Shown here one piece after another: positions 1-11,019 of a DNA stretch of 64,000 nucleotides (positions are counted from its first letter, which is position 1; every line of letters begins with the position of its first letter). Below the pieces are notes generated by a model. The model was not told the origin of the DNA, did not search any database, and worked only from the letters and a program-made list of their open reading frames with translations. The DNA comes from Fragilaria crotonensis (taxonomy: Eukaryota > Bacillariophyta > Fragilariophyceae > Fragilariales > Fragilariaceae), in the NCBI GenBank assembly GCA_022925895.1, contig JAKSYS010000264.1:1-64000 (forward strand). The letters run 5' to 3'. The position numbers and the translations under genes are program-made.

Positions 1-2975
1 TCGTTTGTGACGACTTATCCCATCAGCATAATACATGTCATACTGGCAGGCTGCACACCAGGTGAGCATGAATCCCGTGGTAAAGTATCCTTCAAGCTCC
101 TTTTTGTATTTTTGAAAAATTGGCAAATGGATTTTGACGGTCTGCCAATCTTCATACACGAAGCCAAGAATGACGTGACAGCGACTTGCATTGGCGAGTG
201 CAACTTTGGAATCTATTTGATGCAACTCACGAGCAAACTCGTCGTCGACAGCTTCGCCAATCAAAGTCGCAGGATTGGTGTTGCTTGAGTCACCACATAT
301 ATTCAGAAACTAAAGGCCCTCGTCAGTTGAAACATATCGTTGTGGCAAATTGCAAGTATAGACATCCACAAACCTGAACTTACAATTTGCCAAACTGGCA
401 GAAGGAACACCAAAGCACCATTCGTCTGAAATTCACGCATTTCCTGAACCACTCGTCTCGTGGTAGAGTTCAATTCCGCCAAAGAATCGTCAAGGTATAA
501 ACCGGCAGCCATCCAGGCTAAAATTCCAGTTTGCGCAACTACCACATGCCCAAAACTCAAGGCTGTGTGATATGCGTTAAGAAAATCGCGGCGAGCACTA
601 GAATCCAGGGCATTCTTCCAAAAATGATTCATGCCATAGCTGGAGATAAGGACTGATGCCCTCACAGACTCCACTTCATACTTGTTGACGACGTCGAAAG
701 CGAGTTGCTCAGCCTGCAGAGCGACATCAAACTTGCCCAGATAAGAATGTATAGTCCCCCAGGTGACAAATGCAAAAGGGGAATGAAGCGGAGATATGCC
801 GAACTTGAGCGTCAGTCGAAACATCCGCAAGCTCATCATGGCATACGTTCCTTTATACAGGCCCCCCATCAAATAACAATTGACTGTCATAACATTCATA
901 AGTCTTAGTGACAATATCACAGTCTCGTCGACCATTTCAGGAAGAAGCACTAACTCGGCGAGTGACCTTCTACCCATTGCGGCCTTCACTCTGAGCAACT
1001 CGTTGGCGACGACTAAAAGATCAATCCTTTGAGGAAACTTGACTCCCAGCTGTCGGAGCACTTTCAATCCCAGGAGGACTGAACCCTCCAGGTCTCCTTG
1101 CAACGATAAGGAATCCATTTCCACTGCACATGCAGTAGCGTTGTCATGTAGGGACCGTGCTCGGACCTGAATCTCCTTCACCAAAACACTACTACGTGAG
1201 AACATTCCTGCATTCATCATAGTTTCGGCGGCCAAGCGAAAGACATCGATACACAGGTCATATCGATCGTCCCACAATGAATCGTCACTCTGAACAAGAG
1301 ACACGGCCATTCCAAGATAGTGAGCAGCTGCGCCAAATGCTGCCTTCGCAATTGCCCGTTTCCCGGCTGTAAGGTTCAATTCGATCAGGTCGCACCTTGA
1401 AACCGAGTCATCAATGAGGTCGACAGCTCGATTCAGATTGTGCGCCGCCAGGAAAACATTCCAATCAGAAGCCTGTGACTCGGCCATACCTTTCACGGAG
1501 TCCCAAATCAAGGTACCGATTCGGCAGTGCAGCAGCTGTCGCTCCATTGCGTCGGGCATAAGAGTTTCGTACAACACTTCTTGAATCTTGTTGTGCGCAA
1601 ATTTGAAATGATCAGGTTCCGGCATGGTCTCCAAGAGTCCTGCGGCAACTGCCATCTTTAAAGCAGCAACTATACGTTCGCGAATTACTTGCTTAGAGTG
1701 GCGTTCGAACGAGTATTCTACTTCAACCATATCCTGCTCCTCGTGTGTGATCATAACCAGGGCAGCTGCTGAAAAGTCATTCCCGATGAAGGACGCAATT
1801 TGTAGTATCGATCGTACCTGCTCAGGAAGGTCTCGCATTCTTGACGCCAGAATTTCAGCTATGTTTTCTGTCACATTTGTATCTCGCAAAATCCGATCCT
1901 CGTCCCAAGTCCAGCAGCCATCGTTCCCTCTCACGAGCATGCCATGCCGATGGAGCATGTCAAGAAAGTTTAGAGCGTGGAACGGATTCCCATCAGTCTT
2001 TTTGCTAAGTACCGCACTCAGCGATTCAGTAAGATGGCTGTTGAGTCCAAGGGTCCCTGATATAAGCTGATTGAATGCCTTGCGACCCAAGCCAGCCACA
2101 GCTATATCTGCGATTCGAGCTCTGTGGGTTGACGACCGTCTTTTAACGTAGGAGTCGCTCGTGTCGATTTTTTCTCGCTCAGAAAGGTGGTATCGTTCCA
2201 ATTGATATGCAGTCATTTCTCCTTCACGATACGAACACATAATCATGATGCAATGAGACTGACCATTTGTGAGAAGCGTTTTCAATACCTCCAATGATGG
2301 AACATCAGCCCATTGCAAGTCGTCGAGAAAGAAGACCACAGGATTGTCCTGAGATGCCACACATCGCAGAAATGCTCGAAACAAAAGCTTGAATCGTGTG
2401 AACATCTGAGCGCCACTAGCAGCGGCTTGGTGGCCGGTATTGTCATCCTCTGCAGTCATTTCGGACAAGGTTTGAACCAAATTACCCAACAAACTCACAT
2501 CCGGACCAAGTACAGCTCTGATTCTGTTGCGGATTTCAATGCTGTTCTCACGTCTCATAATTTGGTGGCAGAGCTGATCAGATGCTGCAGCAAGTGCAGC
2601 GTACGGTGCACGCAATTGAAGTTGATTGAACTTTCCTTCCATGTGGAATGCACCTTCCGGAAGAGTATGGAGGAAGGATTGCACAAGAGTAGTCTTTCCG
2701 ACACCTGATGGACCGTGAATTGTCACTACTTCTGTCCTTTTCATTGTGGTAACTCGACCATAACAATCGCGAAGTAGTTGCAGCTCCTTTTCCCGCGGCA
2801 CGATGATGCGTTTTTTCTTCGACACTGATACGAAGGGGTTATAATCTTGAGTACCACGTGTTTTGCGCCATGACAATGTCGCTACACCCACTCTCTCATC
2901 AGATGTTGGAACAGTTTGCTGCAGGGTTCTCAAGTAGCTTGTCAATACTGAGCGAGACGGCCTGCTGTGTTCCAT
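1..2975 (-). CDS. AAA-type signalling ATPase with helical repeats, C-terminus beyond window
   Basis: A large predicted ATPase of the STAND/MalT-like (AAA_16) type. Exon 1 (2975-384) encodes about 864 residues. A Walker A motif (GPSGVGKTTL) lies near residue 88 and a Walker B motif (VVFFLDDLQWAD) about 130 residues later; a long alpha-helical, TPR-like region follows. A 74-nt intron (310-383, GTAAGT donor, TTTAG acceptor, phase 0) joins to exon 2 (309 to below 1), whose frame encodes NPATLIGEAVDDEFAREL and runs off the window, so the C-terminus is missing. In diatoms this core is often fused to kinase or cyclase domains; none is visible here. The open frame begins at TTG (3041); the first ATG is at 2975, but an upstream exon is possible. 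The partner and signal are unknown. Domain call strong, function weak. Confidence 0.85.
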
Positions 2976-4109
2976 CGCGTCGTTCTGGAACAATGCGAAA
3001 TTTGGGCGTTCGTTTTCCGTCTCGTTGTCAACTGTCAACAATCGACTAAGCGTGTGTGAGATCGGGGCGGTCGTCGTGAAAGCGGATGAAATCTCTTATG
3101 AAAGGCTACACTGGGTATGATGTGTTATGTTTTATTGATAATGAAATATGATGGTTCTCAGCCCCCCGCAGAAAAAAAGAATTTTTGTTCTGCTATGGCC
3201 AGATGACCCAGACACCCAAACCAACAAACAACAAACGACAGGTCCAATCGGTCAAAAGTCGGAAGTCATAGTATCATACTGTATGACAATGAACTCGAGT
3301 TCTGCTGTACTTGATACACTTGGAGTTCAAGTACAATGATACTACCCAGAGTATCTTCAACAGCTAACAGCAACCACTCGAATTCCAGTACTCCACGTAT
3401 ATCTTTATTGCCTCTTGTTGAAAAACCCCTTTTTGCATATTTGGATAACGACTGAAAAGGGATGAGCAAATCAAGCTGTCTCGGATCGTATCCAGTACAC
3501 ATACCAGTATTCCGTCGACGACGCAGCCCTCTTGACATCTGCCGGGAGGGGGACTTCCGTAACGAACCCTGCTCGGTCATTGCTGTACCATGTCGAATGT
3601 CGACGAGTATATGAAAATACCACATCCATGGCTTTTTGTAGCGGGACAATTTTGTCCAAATCGCTATCCCCGGTATGAACGGGAGCCCGTGTATGTCCCC
3701 TAATCGAGCCGGCCATCACCTGCAGTAGTGTACGGGAGTACTGAGTTCTACTTACTGCTGGTACACTGTATAGTATTTCTATCCTCTGAGGAGCAGTCTC
3801 AGATTCGTAGGTAAAGTTGATGCGTAACTTAATTTGCAATATAATTTATGGAGTCGATTTTTTTAGAAAAGCTCGATCGGCTCGATTAGGGGGACATACA
3901 CGACCTCCCAACACACCTGTAGAATGATACTGTAGTGTCTTGCAATTCATCGATGGCCTATCGTACTACAATGTAGTAGAATACAACGCAGTTCGCAACA
4001 ATAAAACGAAATTTTTTTTTTGCACGTCTCCATCTGTTGTCAACAAAATTGCTAATGCATGTACTACTAGTCGTAACCATGATATAGATATTCGATTTTC
4101 TTTCTGAAT

Positions 4110-4790
4110 TCAAGGAACACCCGTACTCGCAGTAACGAGGTGCATGCCTTTTTGTGCATGCATCATACTGATGCGCTTTGAAATCTTCAACAGAGGACAA
4201 CCTTGGTAAACTAATGACTTACCAAGCCCAATATGGCAAAGGGGGTGATGATCAGATTTCCATGTTGCTTGTGCATTGTGGTGTTTCTTCCTTGTGGTGA
4301 GGAAAGGGTGGAATCCAAATGCAAGCCCGCTTCCACCCCTGTTCAAGAATGGAGTGCCCTAATTCTCCAATGTGATAATATCAAGAGACACCTTCATGTA
4401 CAGCATCCATCTAATGAGGCCCCAGTTGCATGCACATTCCAAAAATTCCATCAAGAAGTCACACATTACATCTGGGTCGTCTTTGGGGACAGAGTGCCAG
4501 AAATCTAACAAAATTGAAAGGGCAGCCATTGTGGAAACAATTGTGGGTAAAATGATGTTCAATCGTTCTGAAGATGATGTCAACACTACTGAGACAATGG
4601 TGATACTACTATGGAGAAGCAGGATCCTGGATTTGTTAATCAAGCCAAGCCATGCACCACGCTCTACAAGGTCCATGAGGTGCAACGTGACAATGTCACC
4701 ACGAGATTGAGCACCTTTGCTGTTTAATCTTGTGTGCAATTCAGACATTCGGTTTAGAACCTTTAATCTTGTGTGCAATTCAGACATTCG
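4110..4790 (-). other. Possible degraded coding fragment, unrecognised
   Basis: The minus strand holds an open frame (4359-4787) whose translation has a plausible globular composition (LVERGAWLGLINKSRILLLH, then PTIVSTMAALSILLDFWHS). A second frame continues down to 4110. The first ~26 residues come from the 39-bp tandem duplication. There is no recognisable domain, no clear splice sites and no convincing start. It may be a remnant of an ARM/HEAT-like helical protein or simply chance; I cannot tell. Confidence 0.2.
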
Positions 4791-4800
4791 GTTTAGAACC
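4723..4800. repeat. Perfect 39-bp tandem duplication (two copies)
   Basis: Positions 4723-4761 and 4762-4800 are identical. The unit length is a multiple of three, so read on the minus strand it doubles a 13-residue peptide (MSELHTRLxxxNR) without shifting frame. Confidence 0.95.
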
Positions 4801-4974
4801 TATGCATATTGGACCTATAGATGATGTAGGCGCCCACCTATAATGAACAGCCCTGCCACGATCCACCGATTCACGTCTTTTTATTCACAACACGTAAACG
4901 ATCCATAACACCCCGTCAGCCACACCATCACCTACACTGGTACACCACATTGGTACACCACAACAGTTAGCTAC

Positions 4975-6335
4975 TACGAGAGTAACTAGGAAATATAATA
5001 ACGCAGGATGTTACCGTAGCGTCCGGTATAGAATGTACGCACGCGAAAATCTACAGCAAGGCGTCACACAAGAGTGTCCAGTTTTATGGCAAGTGCGAAG
5101 TGCCCAGTAGCCAGTAGACCACATGAATATATTTATGTTTATGTTCGTGGAACCACCTTCACGCAGTAACCATGTCATGATCACATATTGGACCACAAGT
5201 CAACTAGTTCTTATCTGTTTCAAGAATTGAAACAGATCCAAGGTTGCAAAAGAATCTTGAAACTTTCTGCCTACTCAGATTGTTCCTTAGTCCATTGCTT
5301 CGAAATTCCATGGTCTTCTTGTGATGACATCTGTGGCATCGGACTCAGCTTATTGACCACATATTCAACCATAAGTCGACCAATTCTTGTCCGTTTCCAA
5401 AATTTCAGACAGATCCAAGGTCACGACAGTACCTCAAAACTTCCTGCCAACTCAGATTTTTCCCAAGTCCGTTGCTTCGAAATTCCATTATCCACTCGTG
5501 ACGACATCTATGGCATCCGGACTATGCACCTTCACCACATATTCAACCACAAGTCAATCAATTTTCGTCCGTTTCCAAAATTTCAAGCAGATCCAAAGTC
5601 ACAAAAGTACCTCAAAACTTTCTGTGTACTCAGATTTTGCCAAGTCTGTTGCTTTGAAATTCCATTATCCACTCGTGACGACATTGCTGGCATCCGGACT
5701 CAGCACCTTGATCACATATTCAGCCACAAGTCAATCAATTTTCGTCCGTTTCATAAATTTCAAGCAGATCCAAGGTCGCGAAAGTACCTCGAAACTTTCT
5801 GTCTACTCAGATTCTGCCAAGTCCGTTGCTTTGAAATTCCATTCTCGTCAGTGCATCTGAGGCGTGAGATCTGTAAAGTAGTACAGTACTCAAGCACTGT
5901 GCTATTCGAACGGCTCCCTTCCGAGGATCCACCTGCCTCCTGTTCATGAATCAACTCCACAAGAGAGACAAGTACAAATGACAGGTGCTGGTTCTTTGGC
6001 TGGTCCAGCATGGGAGGTAACCAGCCATCAGCATGATTGTCGAATGGAGTTGCTGGTACTGTTGCTGGTTTGCTAGCACTCAAAAGTACCACCGCGAGAG
6101 TGTCTTCGAGTAACGTTCTACTTAGGACAGAAGGTAACATTTCTGCACTATTTTTGAGTACCCACTGCGTTACTGAAAAATCAAAAATACCATCAAATTC
6201 AGTAGGAATTACGCGTGAGAATACTGCTGTCGTCATAGGTGTATTTTAGATTTACGTAGAGCGTCTCGTGGCACATAGTATCGGTCGCGGAAAATCTACT
6301 GCTGTAACGTTACTTTAGTAACATTTATGATCTAA
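4975..6335. repeat. 1.36-kb tandem duplication, copy 1
   Basis: This 1361-bp segment is followed directly by a second copy that is almost identical along its whole length. The junction falls at TACGAG. Inside lie about four tandem ~178-bp units (5180-5855) followed by about 480 bp of unique sequence. Because 178 is not a multiple of three, the units are read in rotating frames and the 253-residue plus-strand open frame across them is probably not a real protein. A minus-strand frame at 5760-6236 is shared with copy 2, but no domain is recognisable. Confidence 0.95.
5180..5855. repeat. Four ~178-bp tandem units inside copy 1
   Basis: Units start near 5180, 5356, 5534 and 5711, each opening with CACATATT. 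Each contains AAxTTxxxxCAGATCCAAxG, a CTCAGATT block and GAAATTCCAT in the same order. The units differ at many positions, so this array is older than the 1.36-kb duplication. The last unit is truncated after the GAAATTCCAT block. Confidence 0.9.
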
Positions 6336-7703
6336 TACGAGAGTAACTAGGAAATATAATAACGCAGGATGTTACCGTAGCGTCCGGTATAGAATGTACG
6401 CACGCGAAAATCTACAGCAAGGCGTCACACAAGAGTGTCCAGTTTTATGGCAAGTGCGAAGTGCCCAGTAGCCAGTAGACCACATGAATATATTTATGTT
6501 TATGTTCGTGGAACCACCTTCACGCAGTAACCATGTCATGATCACATATTGGACCACAAGTCAACTAGTTCTTATCTGTTTCAAGAATTGAAACAGATCC
6601 AAGGTTGCAAAAGAATCTTGAAACTTTCTGCCTACTCAGATTGTTCCTTAGTCCATTGCTTCGAAATTCCATGGTCTTCTTGTGATGACATCTGTGGCAT
6701 CCGGACTCAGCTTATTGACCACATATTCAACCATAAGTCGACCAATTCTTGTCCGTTTCCAAAATTTCAGACAGATCCAAGGTCACGACAGTACCTCAAA
6801 ACTTCCTGCCAACTCAGATTTTTCCCAAGTCCGTTGCTTCGAAATTCCATTATCCACTCGTGACGACATCTATGGCATCCGGACTATGCACCTTCACCAC
6901 ATATTCAACCACAAGTCAATCAATTTTCGTCCGTTTCCAAAATTTCAAGCAGATCCAAAGTCACAAAAGTACCTCAAAACTTTCTGTGTACTCAGATTTT
7001 GCCAAGTCTGTTGCTTTGAAATTCCATTATCCACTCGTGACGACATTGCTGGCATCCGGACTCAGCACCTTGATCACATATTCAGCCACAAGTCAATCAA
7101 TTTTCGTCCGTTTCATAAATTTCAAGCAGATCCAAGGTCGCGAAAGTACCTCGAAACTTTCTGTCTACTCAGATTCTGCCAAGTCCGTTGCTTTGAAATT
7201 CCATTCTCGTCAGTGCATTCGAGGCGTGAGATCTGTAAAGTAGTACAGTACTCAAGTACTGTGCTATTCCGGAACGGGCTCCCCTTCCGAGGATCCACCT
7301 GCCTCCTGTTCATGAATCAACTCCACAAGAGAGACAAGTACAAATGACAGGTGCTGGTTCTTTGGCTGGTCCAGCATGGGAGGTAACCAGCCATCAGCAT
7401 GATTGTCGAATGGAGTTGCTGGTACTGTTGCTGGTTTGCTAGCACTCAAAAGTACCACCGCGAGAGTGTCTTCGAGTAACGTTCTACTTAGGACAGAAGG
7501 TAACATTTCTGCACTATTTTTGAGTACCCACTGCGTTACTGAAAAATCAAAAATACCATTAAATTCAGTATGGGAATTACGCGTGAGAATACTGCTGTCG
7601 TCATAGGTGTATTTTAGATTTACGTAGAGCGTCTCGTGGCACATAGTATCGGTCGCGGAAAATCTACTGCTGTAACGTTACTTTAGTAACATTTATGATC
7701 TAA
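6336..7703. repeat. 1.36-kb tandem duplication, copy 2
   Basis: The second copy is 1368 bp, 7 bp longer than the first. All seven extra bases can be located: one C in GGCATCCGGAC (6696-6706), four in the stretch around 7268-7285, and two near 7573. Most sit in short runs of identical bases. The copy ends at GATCTAA just before a GTAC-rich spacer. Confidence 0.95.
6541..7217. repeat. Four ~178-bp tandem units inside copy 2
   Basis: The same array as in copy 1, displaced by 1361 bp and nearly identical to it. In each position, units of the two copies match one another far better than units within one copy do. Confidence 0.9.
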
Positions 7704-8087
7704 TACTACAGTACTACTCGTAAAATCCAGTAGTACCGGCAGTACACTCCAGTACTGCAGCACCGCAGCTCTACATTACGAGTTTTAAAACTCTTAAATT
7801 ATGAAGAATTTGGAGCTCGTGCGCGCCGTAATTCAAACATTTTCAACATGGACCAATCCACTCTCTGTCACTCATAAAATCATCAACATTTGTTTTTCTA
7901 ATCAGAATTTATAAGTCATATACACGACTGCTTGGAGCTTGGAGTAACGTACTCGACTTCATTATAATCGCTTGTCCAGCTTTCATTGCCACTCTCTACG
8001 ACTTTGCTAAAACTGTAGTGGAATAGTCAATTGTCGGTTCGTTGGCATTTGGAGGAAACAAGATTGCAGCGAGAGAAACGAGTCAAT
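7704..8087 (+). promoter_or_regulatory. Upstream region of PSF3 with GTAC cluster
   Basis: The first 60 bases carry four GTAC tetramers (ACAGTACTAC, AGTACCGG, CAGTACAC, CAGTACTG). The cluster lies 330-380 bp upstream of the PSF3 start codon. No other motif stands out. Confidence 0.35.
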
Positions 8088-8960
8088 ATGACATACTTCG
8101 ATATTGAGTCAATCCTGGCGGAAGAAGAGTTGATTCCGTGTACGACTCTGTTTGATTTTTCACATTTGGGCCATTTGGAGGACTCGTCATCATCATCAGG
8201 GACAGCGAGAGCGAGTTCGACGGAGACGCAGTATTTGAAGGAGGGAACCAAACTGAAAATGCCACTCTGGGCCATGGAGAAATGGGCTTCCTTGAGATAT
8301 GTCAAGGTACACTTGCCACGACACCTGAATCAGAAAGCCAGAGAACGGTGGGAGGCTGATCCGTTGGCTGTGGATTTAAGGTGCGTTCATCAGTTGCCAT
8401 GCGTCAAGACATTCATGGATGATGGTGAATCATGTACTTACGTTCGCACTTTACCATCGCACTCACTCCCACGCTCCTTCTTCCTTGATAGAAAACACAA
8501 TCCCCATTTTTTCCGCTCCGCCAATCAAGTCATTTCCATTCTTGAACAGCAACATCAAAAACAATCATCCTCCACGATAGACGACGACGCTGGTCTCTCG
8601 GCACTCCGACGTCTCTTGCTCCAAACCTATACTGGTCCACGTCTCACGGCAACTCTGGATTGGAGTTGGTGTTGTGCGGCTGCCGATGATGGGTCATCCT
8701 CCAATTCTCATTACTACACTCACACATTGACGGAAATGGAACGGACACTCTTTCGCGCCGGTGCTTCGGGGACTGGAGCCCATTTGCGATGGAAATACTT
8801 TGGTGCACGATGGTTCGGACAACAACGACAACATGGGAGTGGTCGACGACGACAAGCTCAAGTCGCTGCTGATGCACAATTGTTAGTACAAGAGACTGCT
8901 GATAAACAAAATTCGCTATTGAGGGATGGACCAACGGATAAGAGGCAACGAGTGAAATAA
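8088..8960 (+). CDS. PSF3: GINS complex subunit PSF3
   Basis: A subunit of the GINS tetramer, which joins CDC45 and MCM2-7 to form the replicative CMG helicase in the nucleus. The start (MTYFDIESILAEEELIPC) matches the conserved PSF3 N-terminus. A linker follows, then GTKLKMPLW, then the helix ending ADPLAVDLR. An intron of 111 nt (8381-8491, GTGCGT to GATAG) restores the family sequence DLRKHNPHFF; it has no stop and a length divisible by three, so the raw frame reads through it. The spliced protein is about 253 residues, slightly longer than animal PSF3, with a longer basic tail. The open frame begins at TTG 57 nt upstream, but ATG 8088 fits the family. The stop lies only 67 bp from that of the convergent SUN gene. 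Confidence 0.9.
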   Translation: MTYFDIESILAEEELIPCTTLFDFSHLGHLEDSSSSSGTARASSTETQYLKEGTKLKMPLWAMEKWASLRYVKVHLPRHLNQKARERWEADPLAVDLRCVHQLPCVKTFMDDGESCTYVRTLPSHSLPRSFFLDRKHNPHFFRSANQVISILEQQHQKQSSSTIDDDAGLSALRRLLLQTYTGPRLTATLDWSWCCAAADDGSSSNSHYYTHTLTEMERTLFRAGASGTGAHLRWKYFGARWFGQQRQHGSGRRRQAQVAADAQLLVQETADKQNSLLRDGPTDKRQRVK

Positions 8961-9027
8961 AACATAGAATGAGATAGTTGGAATATGGAATAGTAGATGC
9001 TCTATAGCTTGCAACCTATCACATGGG

Positions 9028-10552
9028 TCAAATCGTGGATCCCTGCAACGTGGCTCGATAGAAACATGTATAGTCGGGATTGCCCCAGTTTCCGACGATA
9101 TTGATCTTGATCCCGGCAATGAGAAATCCCTTCTCCTCGTCCTGTTCCTTGGGAGCACCATCGCACGACGGTTTCACAGCTGAGCAAGATGCTCCTCCTC
9201 CTAAACCATCGAAATCGTCGTCATCGTGCACTGCTGTTGCTGTTGTTGTTGATGTCGTCGTGAATGTACCAGACGATGATTTTATGGGATCAAATTCAAA
9301 TGCAGTCAGCAATTTCCCTTGTGTCACATCAAATCCCCACGAATCCGACGAGGATGGAGGATATCCAATAATTTCAAAATGACGGGGTGCCGTCTCACTG
9401 CCTGTCACTTTGGACATGGCTTGGTGCTCAATGGTAATGGACTCGAACATGATGGGCTCGGCAAGACGCAAAGTCACAAACCCCTTTCTGCCCTTCATGG
9501 GCCAACATGCACCCGGGTGCACATTGGAATCCAAAATAGATTCCGGAGGAAGCGTAGCGGCACCATCAATTCCCTACCAAACAATCGAAAAATATGAGAG
9601 CGCTCACACATGGCAACAACAGCACAACATGAATGACACGTACCAAACTTCGGACTAGAGCATCAGGCATTGCCATATTCCATTGTTGCCACCCATGTGG
9701 CAACCATCGTGTCTCCCAATCTTGCGGAATGTACTTGCGCCATCGGGCATGTCCCAACAGATCTTGGTCAGTCGGAGGTGCTGTGTACGTGTCACTGGTC
9801 CATTCGTGCACAACAATGGCAGTTGCCAAATGATTCACAGGACCTGTTTTGGATGTCGATGCTGTTGTGGGGGCAATGTGTTCCAGCAATGACTGTTGTA
9901 CCAACTGAGCTCCATCCGAGGGGGTCAAGCACTTGAGGCGTTTCGCATCCTTGTTGTTGGTACGGGTCTTGTTTTGTGGAGCAGTAGCAGCCGCAACGCG
10001 GGCTTGCATCACGTCCTTCTCCACCACAGTAACAATCCATTGTTTCAAGGATGCTTCGGCAGTTTCCAAAATGACATCTCCAGCGATCATTTCCTTCATG
10101 GCAGATTCTGTAATGCCGGACAACGGCACTTCTGGTTGTTGTGTGTCATCGTTTGCCACCGATTGTCGCGTTTTGAGTTCCATGTGAACGGTTTCATTCA
10201 ATTGTTTCGCCAAATGCTGAAGTTGAAGAGCATTGATTTGATGGACATTTTGTTGTAGAGAAATGGTTCGCATGGCCAAATCCGATTCCAGTTCCGAGAG
10301 ATACATGTGCTTTTCATACAACTGCTGGACGAGCGGAATGTACTTGTTGCGCCATGCCTCGAGAGAAGCCGAGTGCATGTTCAAAAACTTCTCCATGTCT
10401 CGATGCACATGCTGCAGATCTGATACACTAGAACCTTGATGTGTAGTCGGTGATGCAGCATCGTTACTAGCGGCAGTGCTTGAAACTACCAAAAGCAACA
10501 ACCCCCATGTAATCCACGTTTTGCATTTGAATGCAAATGCGAACAACTTCAT
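9028..10552 (-). CDS. SUN-domain (Sad1/UNC84) protein
   Basis: SUN proteins span the inner nuclear membrane or ER and bind KASH partners in the perinuclear space. Exon 1 (10552-9644) starts MKLFAFAFKCK, followed by a hydrophobic stretch (WITWGLLLLVV) that can act as signal peptide or signal anchor, then a helical, probably coiled-coil region. A 70-nt intron (9574-9643, GTACGT to GGTAG, phase 0) joins exon 2 (9573-9028). The C-terminal SUN domain shows PGACWPMKG, a LAEPIMFESITIEH strand, APRHFEIIGYP and the terminal signature GNWGNPDYTCFYR. The protein is about 484 residues. There is only one hydrophobic segment, at the extreme N-terminus, so it may be secreted into the lumen rather than a classic nuclear-envelope LINC protein. 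Confidence 0.9.
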
Positions 10553-11019
10553 TGTCGACACTTGATAGTACTATCACCCTGTAATGAAGAAAAGTATACC
10601 AATGATAAGGGAAAAATCAGAGCTGATTCAATGAGATTACAACCCAATCATGATCTTATGACCATCGCTCCTCTGTGTGTTCATCGAATCATTGGAAGCA
10701 ATGCAGGTTAATTGTGTACGTTTGGCTGATGAAAACATCGGTCTAGTTTTCAGGCCAAAATGCAGCTAAAATCTGTCTGTCCTGTGAACAAGACTACGTA
10801 TCTTATGCCAGCACCTACAGGAACGCGTAATTATTGGACAATGCCCATAGCCTTGAAAACCACGAACTGGTGCAACTACGTTGCAACATGTTATGAAGGG
10901 TACTTATGATGCTTGACAAGTCTGGACGAGTACTGCAGAGTAGGTCTACTCAAGGACTTTCCTATTCATAGGACAACAGGAAACGTTCGATCTTATTTAC
11001 AGGGGGGAGTTGAAATTTC
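10553..11019. other. Intergenic spacer, 467 bp
   Basis: It lies between the start of the SUN gene and the 3' end of the next minus-strand gene. Only two isolated GTAC motifs were seen (about 10717 and 10931). No gene was found. Confidence 0.5.

Larger units (their letters stand above)
2976..4974. other. Intergenic region with scattered GTAC motifs
   Basis: Two kilobases with no convincing complete gene. The first 800 bases, upstream of the ATPase gene, hold about eight GTAC tetramers (roughly 3300-3780). A 39-bp tandem repeat and a possible degraded coding fragment lie in the second half and are listed separately. Confidence 0.5.

Noticed and set aside
3041-3041. TTG or GTG openings as start codons (also 8031, 10561, 13128, 14460, 17520, 41154, 52756, 56495)
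   Set aside because: Nuclear genes of this kind start at ATG; in each case a downstream ATG fits the family or targeting signal, or an upstream ATG exon exists.
5188-5949. 253-codon frame across the 178-bp repeats as a gene
   Set aside because: The repeat length is not a multiple of three, the frame differs between the two copies after a one-base difference, and no domain is seen.
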